A stretch of DNA of 64,000 nucleotides from Variovorax sp. PMC12 (GTDB lineage Bacteria > Pseudomonadota > Gammaproteobacteria > Burkholderiales > Burkholderiaceae_C), in assembly GCF_003019815.1 (NCBI RefSeq), contig NZ_CP027773.1:5015501-5079500 (forward strand), written 5' to 3'. The notes beneath the pieces were generated by a model. It ran no database searches. It had not been told where the DNA came from and saw only the letters and a list, made by a program, of their open reading frames with translations. The number at the start of each line of letters is the position of its first letter. The first letter of the stretch is position 1. Position numbers and translations under genes: made by a program. Positions 1 through 8,472 of the stretch are shown one piece after another.

Positions 1-951
1 CGCTCCCAATGAACGGAATATTGCGATGAAGCCCGGACCCGCCGTGACGATGACCAGCGCCGGCAGCAGCGAAACCACCATGACGCCGGTCATCTTCACG
101 GTGATCTTGCCGATGCGTTCCTTCATCTGCGAACGCCGGCTCTCCCGCAAGCGATCGCTGAATACGCGCAGCGGTTCCTGCACAGCGCCGCCGTGGCGGT
201 CGACCTGCACCAGTAGCGAGACAAGGCCTCGCAGGTTCTCGTTCTTGTGCAGCGTTGCCAGGCGATGCAACGAGTGCTCTCGGGTGCGACCCTGGCTGTA
301 CTGGGCGTTGGCGATTCCCAACTCGTGGCCCAGCACATGAAGTACATGGGAAAAATCAGTAGCCATGATCTGCAGGCTCTGGTCGAGGCTGAGGCCGACG
401 CCCTGCAGCAGGCGCAGCAGGTCGATGAAAAGTGGCAACTCCCGGGCTGCTCGCTCGCGGCGGCCAGCGGCAAAGCGGCCAAGCACCCATTTGGGCGCCA
501 TGAACCCGAGCACGGCGCAGGCCGCCAGTACGGTGACGATGGTTCCCTGCTCGTGCCCGCTGCTCCAGAGCAGGTAGGCCAGCAGCGGAAAAACAAGGGC
601 CAGGCCGATGCGGGTCACCAGGAAGATCAGTTGCGTTCGCTTCGACGGCAGGCCGCATTGGTCGATGAGGCTGCGGTCTTCATCAGCCACGAAGGCCCGC
701 CCGATGCGCGAATCCAGCCAGTGGAAAGGCAACTCTAGTTCGGGCTTGAATGCGCCCTCTGCTTCCGCCTCGGCCGTCGTCACGGACTGCGAACCCGGCG
801 TGAGCGCGGCTTGGCGGATTGCGCGGCCGATGACCTGGCCGCTGCGCGCGCGGCGCAGTTCGGCCGCGATCAATGCACCTGCACCAACTGTCAGGCCGAC
901 TGCGAGCAGCACGATGCTGAAGATTGCCAACTGGTGGGGTGTGAGCGTCAT
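1..951 (-). CDS. tadC: TadC inner-membrane pilus assembly protein (3' end cut by window edge)
   Basis: Inner-membrane platform protein of the Flp/tad secretion system, pairing with TadB under the TadA ATPase. Translating the minus strand from the ATG at 951-949 gives 317 codons with no stop before base 1, so the gene runs out of the window. I see a hydrophobic segment at about residues 8-30, two more at about 103-150, then a GspF-like cytoplasmic domain (about 155-290) and a last membrane helix near the edge. The start overlaps the tadB stop by 4 bases (ATGA), which fixes it and implies translational coupling. Remaining tad genes (tadD onward) would lie to the left. Confidence 0.88.
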   Translation of the reverse strand, partial: MTLTPHQLAIFSIVLLAVGLTVGAGALIAAELRRARSGQVIGRAIRQAALTPGSQSVTTAEAEAEGAFKPELELPFHWLDSRIGRAFVADEDRSLIDQCGLPSKRTQLIFLVTRIGLALVFPLLAYLLWSSGHEQGTIVTVLAACAVLGFMAPKWVLGRFAAGRRERAARELPLFIDLLRLLQGVGLSLDQSLQIMATDFSHVLHVLGHELGIANAQYSQGRTREHSLHRLATLHKNENLRGLVSLLVQVDRHGGAVQEPLRVFSDRLRESRRSQMKERIGKITVKMTGVMVVSLLPALVIVTAGPGFIAIFRSLGA

Positions 952-1958
952 GCCAACCTCGCAAGACGGTAAAGAAGCGCCACGCCCACCACCTGCAGGC
1001 TTGCGGAGGAATAAATCAGGATGCGTCCGGTCTCATCACTCCACATGCCCATGAAGTAGCCGGGATTGGTAAGAATCAGAAAGCCGCCCACGCCGATCGG
1101 CAGCAGGCCCAGGATCCATGCGGACAGGCGTGTCTCCGCGGACATGGCATTCAGTTCCTGCTCTGCCTGTTCGCGGTCGCGCATGAAATTGCCCACGCGT
1201 TCGAGCAGCAGATCAGCGCGGCCGCCGTAGCGAACGCCCAGGCCAAGAATGGATGCCAGCAGAAACATCTCTTCGATACGCACGTTGGTGGCAGTCTGGT
1301 GCAGCGCACGGTCGAGATCCAAGCCGGCGCGGACCAGCGCGGCCGAGCGTTCCAGGTGAACGCGCAGCGGCGCCTCGGTGGTGGCAATTGCTAGCTGGAA
1401 TGCAGCTTGCGTGGAGTTGCCAATCGTGATGAGGCGCACCATCGCATCGATGTATGCCGGCAACTGGCTGACCAGCTTGCGGCGAAACTTCTGCAGCTGC
1501 CACCACAACAGGAAGCTGCCGACAATCAGCAGCACGAACAGCAAACTTGCCGCCGCAAGCCAGCCGACCAGTACGCCCATCAACAGGCTGAGCACGACGG
1601 CGGCCGCCAGTGCGAGCGCGACGGTGCGCGGCTCTACGACGCCTACCAGCCAGCCCGGCATTGCCCGCTCCAGCATGCTGGCCTGCGCGGCCTCGGTAGT
1701 CGCGGGGCTGGTGTCGAGCCACGGATCCGTCGTCAAGGTCGACGACATTCCTTCTCCCGGAAGCTCCCTGTCCCTCACAGGCATCGGTATCGGCGTGGTC
1801 GCCGTGCTGGTCGCGAGGATCTGCTGGCTCAGGTGCCGCTCGGTGGCCAGTCGCACCTGCCTGTTCTTCGCCCACTGCCACAGCATGAGCCCCGCCGCCG
1901 CCATCAGCAGCGCGATGCACGCCACGATGAGCAGGGCTTCACGCACGGTTGTCTCCAT
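948..1958 (-). CDS. tadB: TadB inner-membrane pilus assembly protein
   Basis: GspF-like platform protein of the tad pilus machine, 336 residues. An N-terminal membrane helix (about 8-26) is followed by a polar stretch, two central helices (about 115-160), a T2SSF domain rich in charged helices (about 175-300) and a C-terminal hydrophobic end. I take the ATG at 1958, giving N-terminus METTVREALL. The open frame extends 45 codons upstream but that part is arginine-rich shadow of cpaF. The start lies inside the end of cpaF (20-base overlap) and the stop overlaps tadC, as in other tad operons. Confidence 0.9.
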   Translation of the reverse strand: METTVREALLIVACIALLMAAAGLMLWQWAKNRQVRLATERHLSQQILATSTATTPIPMPVRDRELPGEGMSSTLTTDPWLDTSPATTEAAQASMLERAMPGWLVGVVEPRTVALALAAAVVLSLLMGVLVGWLAAASLLFVLLIVGSFLLWWQLQKFRRKLVSQLPAYIDAMVRLITIGNSTQAAFQLAIATTEAPLRVHLERSAALVRAGLDLDRALHQTATNVRIEEMFLLASILGLGVRYGGRADLLLERVGNFMRDREQAEQELNAMSAETRLSAWILGLLPIGVGGFLILTNPGYFMGMWSDETGRILIYSSASLQVVGVALLYRLARLA

Positions 1959-3252
1959 GCGCGCGCGCCATCGACTGCCGGAAGCGCGTGATCTTGGGCG
2001 AGTGCGGCGCGATGCCCAGCGACACCCAGCGGTCGCGTTCCTCGCCGTCCGGCGAGACGACCGGCTCGTAGCGGTAGAGCTCCTGCATGGCAACGACGTT
2101 GTCGTTGACGCCCGTGACCTCGCTCAGCGAAATGATGCGGCGCTGGCCGCCCGACAGGCGCCCGATCTGGACGATGAAATCGATGGCGTTGGCGATCTGC
2201 CGGCGCAGGCTCACTTCGCTGCCCTGGTAGCCCGCAAAGCCCGCGAGCATCTCCAGGCGGTAGAGGCACTCGCGCGGCGAGCTGGCGTGGATGGTGCCCA
2301 TCGAGCCTTCGTGGCCGGTGTTCATGGCCTGCATCATCTCGATGACCTCGGCACCGCGCACTTCGCCCACGATGATGCGGTCGGGCCGCATGCGCAGGCT
2401 GTTGCGCAGCAGGTCGCGGATCGACACCACGCCCGTGCCGTCGAAGCCGCCCGGTCGGCTTTCGAGCCGCACCACGTGGCTGGTGCCGAGCGACAGTTCG
2501 GCCGTGTCCTCGATGGTGATGACGCGTTCGCGCGCGGGTATGTAGCTCGCGAGCGCATTCAGCAGCGAGGTCTTGCCCGAGCTGGTGCCGCCGCTCACGA
2601 GGATGTTGCAGCGCGCGCGCACCGCGATCTCCAGCAGTTGCGCCATGCCGGCATCGAAGGTGCCGAGCTTCACCAGGTCCATCGGCGTGAGCGGCTCCTT
2701 GCGGAACTTGCGGATCGACACCGACAGGCCGTCGATGGCCAGCGGCTCGATGATCACGTTGATGCGGCCGCCGTCGGGCAGGCGCGCGTCGACCATCGGG
2801 TTCGACTCGTCGAGCCGGCGGCCCAGCGGCGCGAGGATGCGGCGCACGATGCGCATCACATGCTCCGAGTCGGCGAAGCGCACCGTCTCGCGCTCCAGCA
2901 TGCCGTGGCGCGACACGTACACGTTCTGGTAGCCGTTGATCAGGATGTCTTCCACGGCCGGGTCGTTGAGCAGGTCTTCCAGCGGCCCGAAGCCCGCGAG
3001 CTCCTTGGTCAGCGCGTCGGAGATGAGCTGCATCTCGCGGTCGTTGATCGGCACGCGGCGCAGCCGCACGAAGCTGTCGACCTCCAGTTCGACGAACTGC
3101 TGGATCGAGGCGCGCGACCAGCGGCCGAACTCCGCGCCCAGTTCCTCGATGCGGCTGAGCAGGTGGTCGTGCGTCCAGCTCTTGATGTCCTGGAACTGCT
3201 GGGAGTTGATGAACGCCTGGTCGTCGTCGGCGAATTCGATATCGGTGGACAT
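1939..3252 (-). CDS. cpaF: TadA/CpaF secretion ATPase of the Flp pilus
   Basis: Cytoplasmic hexameric ATPase that powers Flp pilus assembly; 437 residues. The Walker A motif GGTSSGKTS sits near residue 220, and the stretch RPDRIIVGEVRGAE carries Walker B plus the conserved arginine of type II secretion ATPases. The histidine box and 'NTGHEGSMGTIHA' follow. Start chosen at ATG 3252 (MSTDIEFADD), 4 bases after the cpaE stop, rather than the 19-codon longer open frame. It is transcribed with cpaE and tadB. Family assignment is firm. Confidence 0.95.
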   Translation of the reverse strand: MSTDIEFADDDQAFINSQQFQDIKSWTHDHLLSRIEELGAEFGRWSRASIQQFVELEVDSFVRLRRVPINDREMQLISDALTKELAGFGPLEDLLNDPAVEDILINGYQNVYVSRHGMLERETVRFADSEHVMRIVRRILAPLGRRLDESNPMVDARLPDGGRINVIIEPLAIDGLSVSIRKFRKEPLTPMDLVKLGTFDAGMAQLLEIAVRARCNILVSGGTSSGKTSLLNALASYIPARERVITIEDTAELSLGTSHVVRLESRPGGFDGTGVVSIRDLLRNSLRMRPDRIIVGEVRGAEVIEMMQAMNTGHEGSMGTIHASSPRECLYRLEMLAGFAGYQGSEVSLRRQIANAIDFIVQIGRLSGGQRRIISLSEVTGVNDNVVAMQELYRYEPVVSPDGEERDRWVSLGIAPHSPKITRFRQSMARAHGDNRA

Positions 3253-3256
3253 GGGT

Positions 3257-4540
3257 TCAGCCTTCGTGTGAACTCTTCCAGAGGCCGGTGACTTGCGACA
3301 TGAGCGCAACCCAGCGTGGATCCTTGGCCGGAGGTTGGCCCGTGGCAGACATGTATTCCTGGTGCAGGCTGCGGGCCAGGCCCGTCACCGCCTGCGCGTA
3401 GGGGTCGCTGCGCGAGGTGCGCACCAGCATCTCTCCGCGGCTCGCGGCCGCCATCAGCTGTGCACTGCGCGAAGGCAGCACGTGGCGCAGCGGCAGCTCC
3501 AGCCGTTCGGCGATGTCCTTGGCCGTGAGGCCGACATGGCTGTCGAACTTGTTGACCACCAGGGAGAGGCGTTCGGTCTCGACGTTGCGCGCGCGCAGTT
3601 CCTTGAGCATGTTGGCGGTGGACACGATGCCGCCGATGCTCTGGTCGCACACGACCCATGCCTGCTGCGCCTCGCGCACCGTCTGCGCCATGAAGTCGAT
3701 GGTCGAGAAGCCGCCGAGGTCGGCGACCTGGAAGTCGAAGAAGTCGGCCAGCCGCTTGATCAGCGCGACGGAGTCGGCATGCGAGATCTCGCGCACCTGC
3801 GCGAGGCTCGCGGGCAGCGGCAGGATGGCCACGCCGCTGGTGTGGTGCGCCAGCGCCGTGTGCAGCAGGGTCTGGTCGAGCCGGCGCAGGTTGCGCACGC
3901 CGTCGACGAAGCTGAAGCCGCTCTGCGTGTCGAGGTATAGCAGGCCGTCGCGTGCAGGCAGGCCCAGGTCGAGCAGCGCGACGCCGTGCCTGGAGCTGCG
4001 GCCCTGCGGGCGCGCGGGTGCCTGCGCGAGCTGGTCGTGCAGCGTCAGGGCCAGGCTGGTTGCCAGCGTGGTCACGCCGAGTCCGGCACGCGCGCCCAGC
4101 AATGCCAGCGTGCTGCCGCGTGTGCCGCCTTGCAGGGTGCTGCGGCGGTCGAGCAGGGCGCGCAGCGTCGTCACCGCATCGGTGGGCGGCGCGGCCATGT
4201 CGATGAAATCGTCCACGCCCGCGCGCAATGCGGAGAGCATGGCGGCGGGTTCGGCCGACACGCCGGTTGCCAGCACCGGCAGCGTGGGCCAGTCGCGCTT
4301 CAGGCGCTGGTGGAGCTGGATGGCGTGGGCGCCCTGGTCGGGAGAGAAATCGATGAACACCGCCACCGGCCCGAGCAGCGCGATGCGCTCGTCGATCGAC
4401 TTGGTGTCCGGCGCGAGGATCACCACCGATCCCAGCGTGCCGAGCGCATCGGTCAGCCACGTGATGTGGCTGCCGTTGCTCGACGCGAACAGGTAGGTCT
4501 CGCTGCCTGTCTCGGGAATGCTGTCGCGTGGAGCGTTCAT
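3257..4540 (-). CDS. cpaE: CpaE/TadZ pilus-localisation ATPase-like protein
   Basis: Localises the tad machine in the cell; 427 residues. The N-terminal 130 residues resemble a degenerate receiver domain, followed by a MinD/ParA-like domain. The expected P-loop at 149-158 reads GARAGLGVTT: the Walker A lysine is absent, replaced by valine. The aspartate region 'LLDLGLPARDG' is kept. Loss of the P-loop lysine is known for TadZ-type proteins, so the protein may bind but not hydrolyse nucleotide (inference). It lies between the secretin and TadA genes, the usual order. Confidence 0.88.
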   Translation of the reverse strand: MNAPRDSIPETGSETYLFASSNGSHITWLTDALGTLGSVVILAPDTKSIDERIALLGPVAVFIDFSPDQGAHAIQLHQRLKRDWPTLPVLATGVSAEPAAMLSALRAGVDDFIDMAAPPTDAVTTLRALLDRRSTLQGGTRGSTLALLGARAGLGVTTLATSLALTLHDQLAQAPARPQGRSSRHGVALLDLGLPARDGLLYLDTQSGFSFVDGVRNLRRLDQTLLHTALAHHTSGVAILPLPASLAQVREISHADSVALIKRLADFFDFQVADLGGFSTIDFMAQTVREAQQAWVVCDQSIGGIVSTANMLKELRARNVETERLSLVVNKFDSHVGLTAKDIAERLELPLRHVLPSRSAQLMAAASRGEMLVRTSRSDPYAQAVTGLARSLHQEYMSATGQPPAKDPRWVALMSQVTGLWKSSHEG

Positions 4541-4580
4541 GGGGCCTGCCTGCTGCGATGCATGGTCCGCGTCATCGTGC

Positions 4581-5978
4581 TCAGCGGGAGAAGCCGGGAA
4601 CCGGCGTGTCGATCAAGCCGCCGAGGAAGTACGAGCGCCATACCGCGCCGTCGCGTTGCTCGGCGCTGCCGGGCAGGTACGGTGCGAGGTCGGTGCCGCG
4701 CGCAATGGGCTTCACCAGGTGCGGCGTGACCAGGATCACCAGTTCCTTCTCGCTCATCTGGTAGTTGTTCTTGCTGAAGAACGTGCCGATGATCGGCAGG
4801 TCGCCAAGCAATGGCACCTTGCTGGCGTTCGAGGAGGTGGTGCGGCTGACGAGGCCGCCGATGATGAAGCTCTCGCCGTCGCCGAGCTCCACCGTGGTGT
4901 CGGCGCGGCGCGTGGTGATGGCGGGCACGGCGATGCCGTTCAGGTTGAGTGCGTTCGTGTAGTCCAGGTCGCTGGCCTCTGGCGCGACCTTGAGCACGAT
5001 GCGTTCGTTGGAAAGCACGGTCGGTGTCAGCGTGAGGCCGATGCCGAAAGGCTTGTATTCGATGCTCGTGGTGCCCAGTCCCTGCGGCACGGGAATCGGC
5101 AACTCGCCACCGGCCAGGAAGCTTGCGCTCTGGCCCGACAGCGCCACCAGCGTGGGTTCGGCAAGCACGCGGGCCATGCCGTTGCCTTCGAGGAAGCCGA
5201 CGTTCAAGCCGATGCCGGCCTTGCTGAAGTTGAACAGCAGGTCGAAGGCCTGCGCCAGCGGGTTGTTGTATTCGCCGGTGATCTGGCCATTGGCGGCAAA
5301 GCTTGCAGACGAGAGGGAGGACGGCGAGAAAACGCCGAAGCTGAATCCGCTCGAATTCGGGCGGGTGCTGAAGATGTTCAGCCCCGCCTGCTTGAGCACG
5401 CTGCGGTTGAATTCCACCACCTTGACTTCGACCTGCACCGTGCTGCTGCGCACGTTCACCACCGAGCGGTCGATCAGCTCCGTCTTCTCGGGGGCGCTGG
5501 CCAGCGCCGTCTCTCGCGCGGCCTGGTGCGTGATCATGTTGTCCATGGTGCCGGTGAGCGTGGACGAACGGCGCCGCACTTCGATAGGGTAGGTGGTGGC
5601 CACGGTGCTGCCCTTCTCCCAGACCATCAGCGAGGTGCGCCCCGCGGCCTTGCCGGTCACGATCAGCCGTGCCGCTGCGGAGCTCGGTGTCTTGCGGGTG
5701 ATGGTGACGTTGGCCACGGCCTCGTCGCCGATCGCCATCCGGTCGATTCCCTTGTCGAGCAGCAGCTCTTTCTGCGTACCGGCATCGAGGACGAGTGCCC
5801 GCTGCACGGGCTGCTGCATTGCGGTCTTTGCATCGGCGGCGGTGGATGCCAGCGGCCAGACGGCTTGGGTCATCGCGCACAGGGCGACCAGGGACGGGCG
5901 CAGCAGCCGCGATGAAACCTGGACGGGGCTGCTGCTTCTAGCGGCTCGGGTCGATTGCGCGCGAGGCGTGTGGTGCAT
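4581..5978 (-). CDS. cpaC: CpaC/RcpA outer-membrane secretin of the Flp pilus
   Basis: Forms the outer-membrane channel through which the Flp pilus leaves; 465 residues. The N-terminus has a basic stretch then a hydrophobic signal segment (about 25-48). A pilus-type N domain (about 65-150), a BON-like domain and a C-terminal secretin domain (about 215-430) follow. The secretin core has 'VEVKVVEFNRS' and 'ITTRRADTTVELGDGESF'. It lies 38 bases after cpaB and 40 bases before cpaE. Domain order and length fit RcpA/CpaC. Confidence 0.93.
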   Translation of the reverse strand: MHHTPRAQSTRAARSSSPVQVSSRLLRPSLVALCAMTQAVWPLASTAADAKTAMQQPVQRALVLDAGTQKELLLDKGIDRMAIGDEAVANVTITRKTPSSAAARLIVTGKAAGRTSLMVWEKGSTVATTYPIEVRRRSSTLTGTMDNMITHQAARETALASAPEKTELIDRSVVNVRSSTVQVEVKVVEFNRSVLKQAGLNIFSTRPNSSGFSFGVFSPSSLSSASFAANGQITGEYNNPLAQAFDLLFNFSKAGIGLNVGFLEGNGMARVLAEPTLVALSGQSASFLAGGELPIPVPQGLGTTSIEYKPFGIGLTLTPTVLSNERIVLKVAPEASDLDYTNALNLNGIAVPAITTRRADTTVELGDGESFIIGGLVSRTTSSNASKVPLLGDLPIIGTFFSKNNYQMSEKELVILVTPHLVKPIARGTDLAPYLPGSAEQRDGAVWRSYFLGGLIDTPVPGFSR

Positions 5979-6016
5979 GTGTTCTTCCTGGAAGGCGGTA
6001 TCTGCTGGCTGTTCGA

Positions 6017-7024
6017 TCAGTAGTTCACGGTTTCGCTGCGCTCGCCGCGAATCACTTCGACCTGGAGGCCGCCGCGCGTGCCGGTGCCGGTTGCGGCGCG
6101 CCGGTTGGCAGTGGCGGCAACAGCGCGCGCTTCGACGGCCGCGGGCTTGACGCTCGACCCCTGGCCGCCGGTGGACAGGTCGAGAGCGGTCAGGCCGGCC
6201 TGTGCGAGATCGAGTCCTTCGAGTGGCGCGCGGCGCGCCTCGCCCGCCTTGGACGACACGGGTTGCAATGCGGTGGGAAGTTCGGCGAAGAGTTTCGGGT
6301 CCGGCTGCGACATGTCATTGGGATTGCGCAGTGCCAGCATCAGCCGGCCGCTGGCGTCGCCGATGGTCAGCCGGTTCACCTCGTCCACCGGCACCGCCAG
6401 CACGGCGGTGCGTGCCATCTCGTTGCGCTGGGCCTGCTGGGCGGCCGCCTTGTCGGGCGACTTGGACGGCATGCCGTCGACGGATGCGCTGCCGAAGGCC
6501 AGCACGCGCTTGCGGGAGAGCAGCAGTCGCGCCTGGCTGCGGTCGACGTCCTTGCCGTCCGACTTGAGCGTGATGAACACGTCGACGAAGTCGCCGGGCT
6601 GGATCTTGTTGCCCGCGCCCATGATCTCGTCGGTCTTGATCGCGACCGCGCGCTCGCCTTCCGCGACGCGCAGCGCAAGGCCGGAGACGAGCTGGTTTTC
6701 CATCAGCGGGGTGCCTTCGGCGAGATCGATCACCGGCACGCGTCCGGCCGCCACGGATGCATCCTGGAACGCGCCCGCTGGGTTGATCGTCAGGCGCTCC
6801 ACGCGCAGTGCATCCGCGGGAATCGCCTCGCCCGCGGGCAGTGTCTTGGCTGCCACGACGACCGGATAGACCAGCACCTCCTTGGCCTTGGTGGGGGCTG
6901 CGGCGGGGCCCGTGGCCGCCGCGACGGGAGCGGGTGCCTGGCGGCTCAGCATCCAGGCGTAGCCACCGAGTGCGATGGCCAGGAGCACGAGGAGGGCGGC
7001 GAGGATCTTGGTGAGGTTGATCAT
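6017..7024 (-). CDS. cpaB: CpaB/RcpC pilus assembly protein with SAF domain
   Basis: Periplasmic partner of the secretin in the tad system; 335 residues. One N-terminal membrane helix (about 5-25) is followed by an Ala/Pro linker and a SAF domain beginning 'VVVAAKTLPAGEAIPADALR', then a RcpC/CpaB C-terminal domain. I choose the ATG at 7024 (MINLTKIL) over the one at 7051, because the nine extra residues are proline-rich and not signal-like. It sits between the peptidase gene and the secretin gene, as expected. Confidence 0.9.
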   Translation of the reverse strand: MINLTKILAALLVLLAIALGGYAWMLSRQAPAPVAAATGPAAAPTKAKEVLVYPVVVAAKTLPAGEAIPADALRVERLTINPAGAFQDASVAAGRVPVIDLAEGTPLMENQLVSGLALRVAEGERAVAIKTDEIMGAGNKIQPGDFVDVFITLKSDGKDVDRSQARLLLSRKRVLAFGSASVDGMPSKSPDKAAAQQAQRNEMARTAVLAVPVDEVNRLTIGDASGRLMLALRNPNDMSQPDPKLFAELPTALQPVSSKAGEARRAPLEGLDLAQAGLTALDLSTGGQGSSVKPAAVEARAVAATANRRAATGTGTRGGLQVEVIRGERSETVNY

Positions 7025-7105
7025 GGGCGGCGGATGAAGATTTGGGGGCAAGCGATCATGGGACTGGAGGAATGAAGGGCCTGCTGTGACAGAGGCAGAT
7101 GACTG

Positions 7106-7609
7106 CTAACTCTGTCGCCCCCAGACCATCCAGGCCGCGGTGGCCAGCGACAGATAGGCTGCGTAGGGAACGATGCGCTTGCGCGCCGTCGTGGGCGCTG
7201 CGCCGTTGCTGGTCGCCGACGAGCGCCCCAGCAACATCAGCGACAGCCGCGGTGCCACGGGCCAGCGCTGCAGCGCGAGCCAGAGCGCGCTGTGAAGGCC
7301 TGCCAGCAGGCTGGCCACGACCCAGATCGGCAGCAAAGCCTGCAGGCCCACCCAGAGTCCGAGCGCGCCTGCGAATTTCACGTCGCCAGCTCCCATGAGG
7401 CCAACGGCGTACAGGAGCAGCAAGGCGCCGAAGCCGACGGCCGCTCCCGTGAGTGCGGTGGACCATTCGATGCCGAAGGGCTGCGTCCCGAGGGCGAGTG
7501 CGGCCAGCGCCACTGCGGCGCCGGCGAGCACGAGCCAGTTGGGAACGCGGCGTTGACGGAAGTCATAGACGGCGACGAACAGCAACCACAGCAGACACGC
7601 CAATCGCAT
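7106..7609 (-). CDS. cpaA: TadV/CpaA prepilin peptidase
   Basis: Membrane aspartyl protease (A24 type) that cuts the leader from Flp pilins; 167 residues, the short length normal for TadV. Both catalytic aspartates are visible: one in 'FVAVYDFRQRRVPN' near the N-terminus, the second in 'MGAGDVKFAG', the GxGD motif. About five or six membrane helices are seen. It lies 15 bases downstream of the second pilin gene and is clearly part of the same operon. Confidence 0.92.
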   Translation of the reverse strand: MRLACLLWLLFVAVYDFRQRRVPNWLVLAGAAVALAALALGTQPFGIEWSTALTGAAVGFGALLLLYAVGLMGAGDVKFAGALGLWVGLQALLPIWVVASLLAGLHSALWLALQRWPVAPRLSLMLLGRSSATSNGAAPTTARKRIVPYAAYLSLATAAWMVWGRQS

Positions 7610-7624
7610 TGCTTGTGTTGCTTC

Positions 7625-7810
7625 TCAGGACGCCGGCGCAGTTACCTTGCCGGCGATGTACGTGAAGAGACCTGAGAGTTTGGTGCCGAGACCATTGCTA
7701 CCGCTGAGGGACGTCACGATGGCGACGGCGACGAGGCCGGCAATGATCCCGTACTCGATAGCGGTAGCGCCTTCTTCGTCGCGAAGGAAACGGGCAATTG
7801 AGTTAAGCAT
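7625..7810 (-). CDS. flp: Flp-family type IVb pilin (GC-rich copy)
   Basis: Major subunit of the Flp pilus; 61 residues. A short leader ends in 'DEEG', then the mature protein starts ATAIEYGIIAG with the Flp-motif Glu and Tyr, followed by a hydrophobic helix. The leader would be cut by the CpaA homologue next door. It is about 80 percent identical in protein to the upstream pilin at 7872-8057, but the codon choice is far more GC-rich. A purine-rich ribosome site (GAAAGG) precedes the ATG on the minus strand. Confidence 0.95.
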   Translation of the reverse strand: MLNSIARFLRDEEGATAIEYGIIAGLVAVAIVTSLSGSNGLGTKLSGLFTYIAGKVTAPAS

Positions 7811-7871
7811 GATGAAGCCTTTCAGATGGATTAGGAGACTGACAGGGGAGCTTGTTGCTATGGATTCTTTG

Positions 7872-8057
7872 TTAAGAGGCGGGGGCAGTCACTTTGCCGG
7901 CAATATAGGTAAAGAGACCAGAAAGCTTGGGGCCGAGGCCATCGGTGCTGGAGAGGGCCGTAACAATTGCGACTGCAACCAATCCCGCAATGATTCCGTA
8001 TTCAATTGCGGTCGCACCCTCCTCGTCCTTTAAAAAACGAGTAATTAGGCTATGCAT
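7872..8057 (-). CDS. flp: Flp-family type IVb pilin (AT-rich copy, first gene of the tad operon)
   Basis: Second Flp pilin, 61 residues, with the same DEEG/ATAIEYG processing site and hydrophobic helix as its neighbour. Its codons are unusually AT-rich for this genome (for example the run of T and A codons for RFLK near the start), while the protein barely differs from the other pilin. It is the first gene after the promoter, so it should be the most strongly made product. Whether both pilins enter the same fibre cannot be seen from sequence. Confidence 0.95.
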   Translation of the reverse strand: MHSLITRFLKDEEGATAIEYGIIAGLVAVAIVTALSSTDGLGPKLSGLFTYIAGKVTAPAS

Positions 8058-8103
8058 GATTTACCCCTTTCAGTAAGTGTTAACAAAGGCTGATGGGGTG
8101 GAT

Positions 8104-8133
8104 GTTATACACAGTAACTCCGTGTATCAACAA
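8104..8133 (-). promoter_or_regulatory. Candidate sigma-70 promoter with inverted repeat for the tad operon
   Basis: On the minus strand TTGTTG (8133-8128) and TATAAC (8109-8104) lie 18 bases apart, about 47 bases before the pilin ATG. Between and across them is an inverted repeat: ATACACGG, 5 bases, CTGTGTAT (8127-8107), with one mismatch. The repeat covers the -10 box, so a regulator binding it would block or tune the operon. This is read from sequence only. Confidence 0.45.
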
Positions 8134-8472
8134 GAGAAACCCACAAGACACGCACTTAGCTGTGCTAGCCAAAAGGTGTAAGCACGATGGCGGCCAGCTT
8201 TCCGCCAGCCGGGTCCCGGGGGAAGGACGATCGGCCAACCGACACTTTGAAGGTTAATTTTTCCCTCTGTAGGCCGCGTCCGACCTCCCATGAAGTGGGG
8301 AGGGGAACGTTACGGCGCCGGGAACGCGCGAAAGGGCTGCGTTACGGGTACAAACCCGTTACGCGTTACGTAGCACGGGGCCACAAAGCACGATTTGTAA
8401 CGCTGAAAAAAGCCAGAAAGCGTGAGCAAAATGTCACGACTCAGCGGTCGTACCCGCGTGGTCAGCAGGGGT
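8134..8472. other. Intergenic region with four GTTACG repeats
   Basis: About 340 bases between the L,D-transpeptidase stop and the tad promoter. I see no convincing gene; a 131-codon plus-strand open frame starting at 8187 is Arg-rich and without ribosome site. GTTACG occurs at 8309, 8341, 8358 and 8365, and ACGGGT-ACAA-ACCCGT (8344-8359) can form a hairpin. These may be regulator sites or the 3' end signal of some transcript. Confidence 0.4.

Noticed and set aside
1378..3291. 637-codon plus-strand open frame over tadB and cpaF
   Set aside because: Antisense shadow; low-complexity His/Arg/Ala-rich product, and the minus strand encodes conserved tad proteins.
4518..5915. 465-codon plus-strand open frame over the secretin gene
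   Set aside because: Antisense shadow of cpaC with no recognisable domain.
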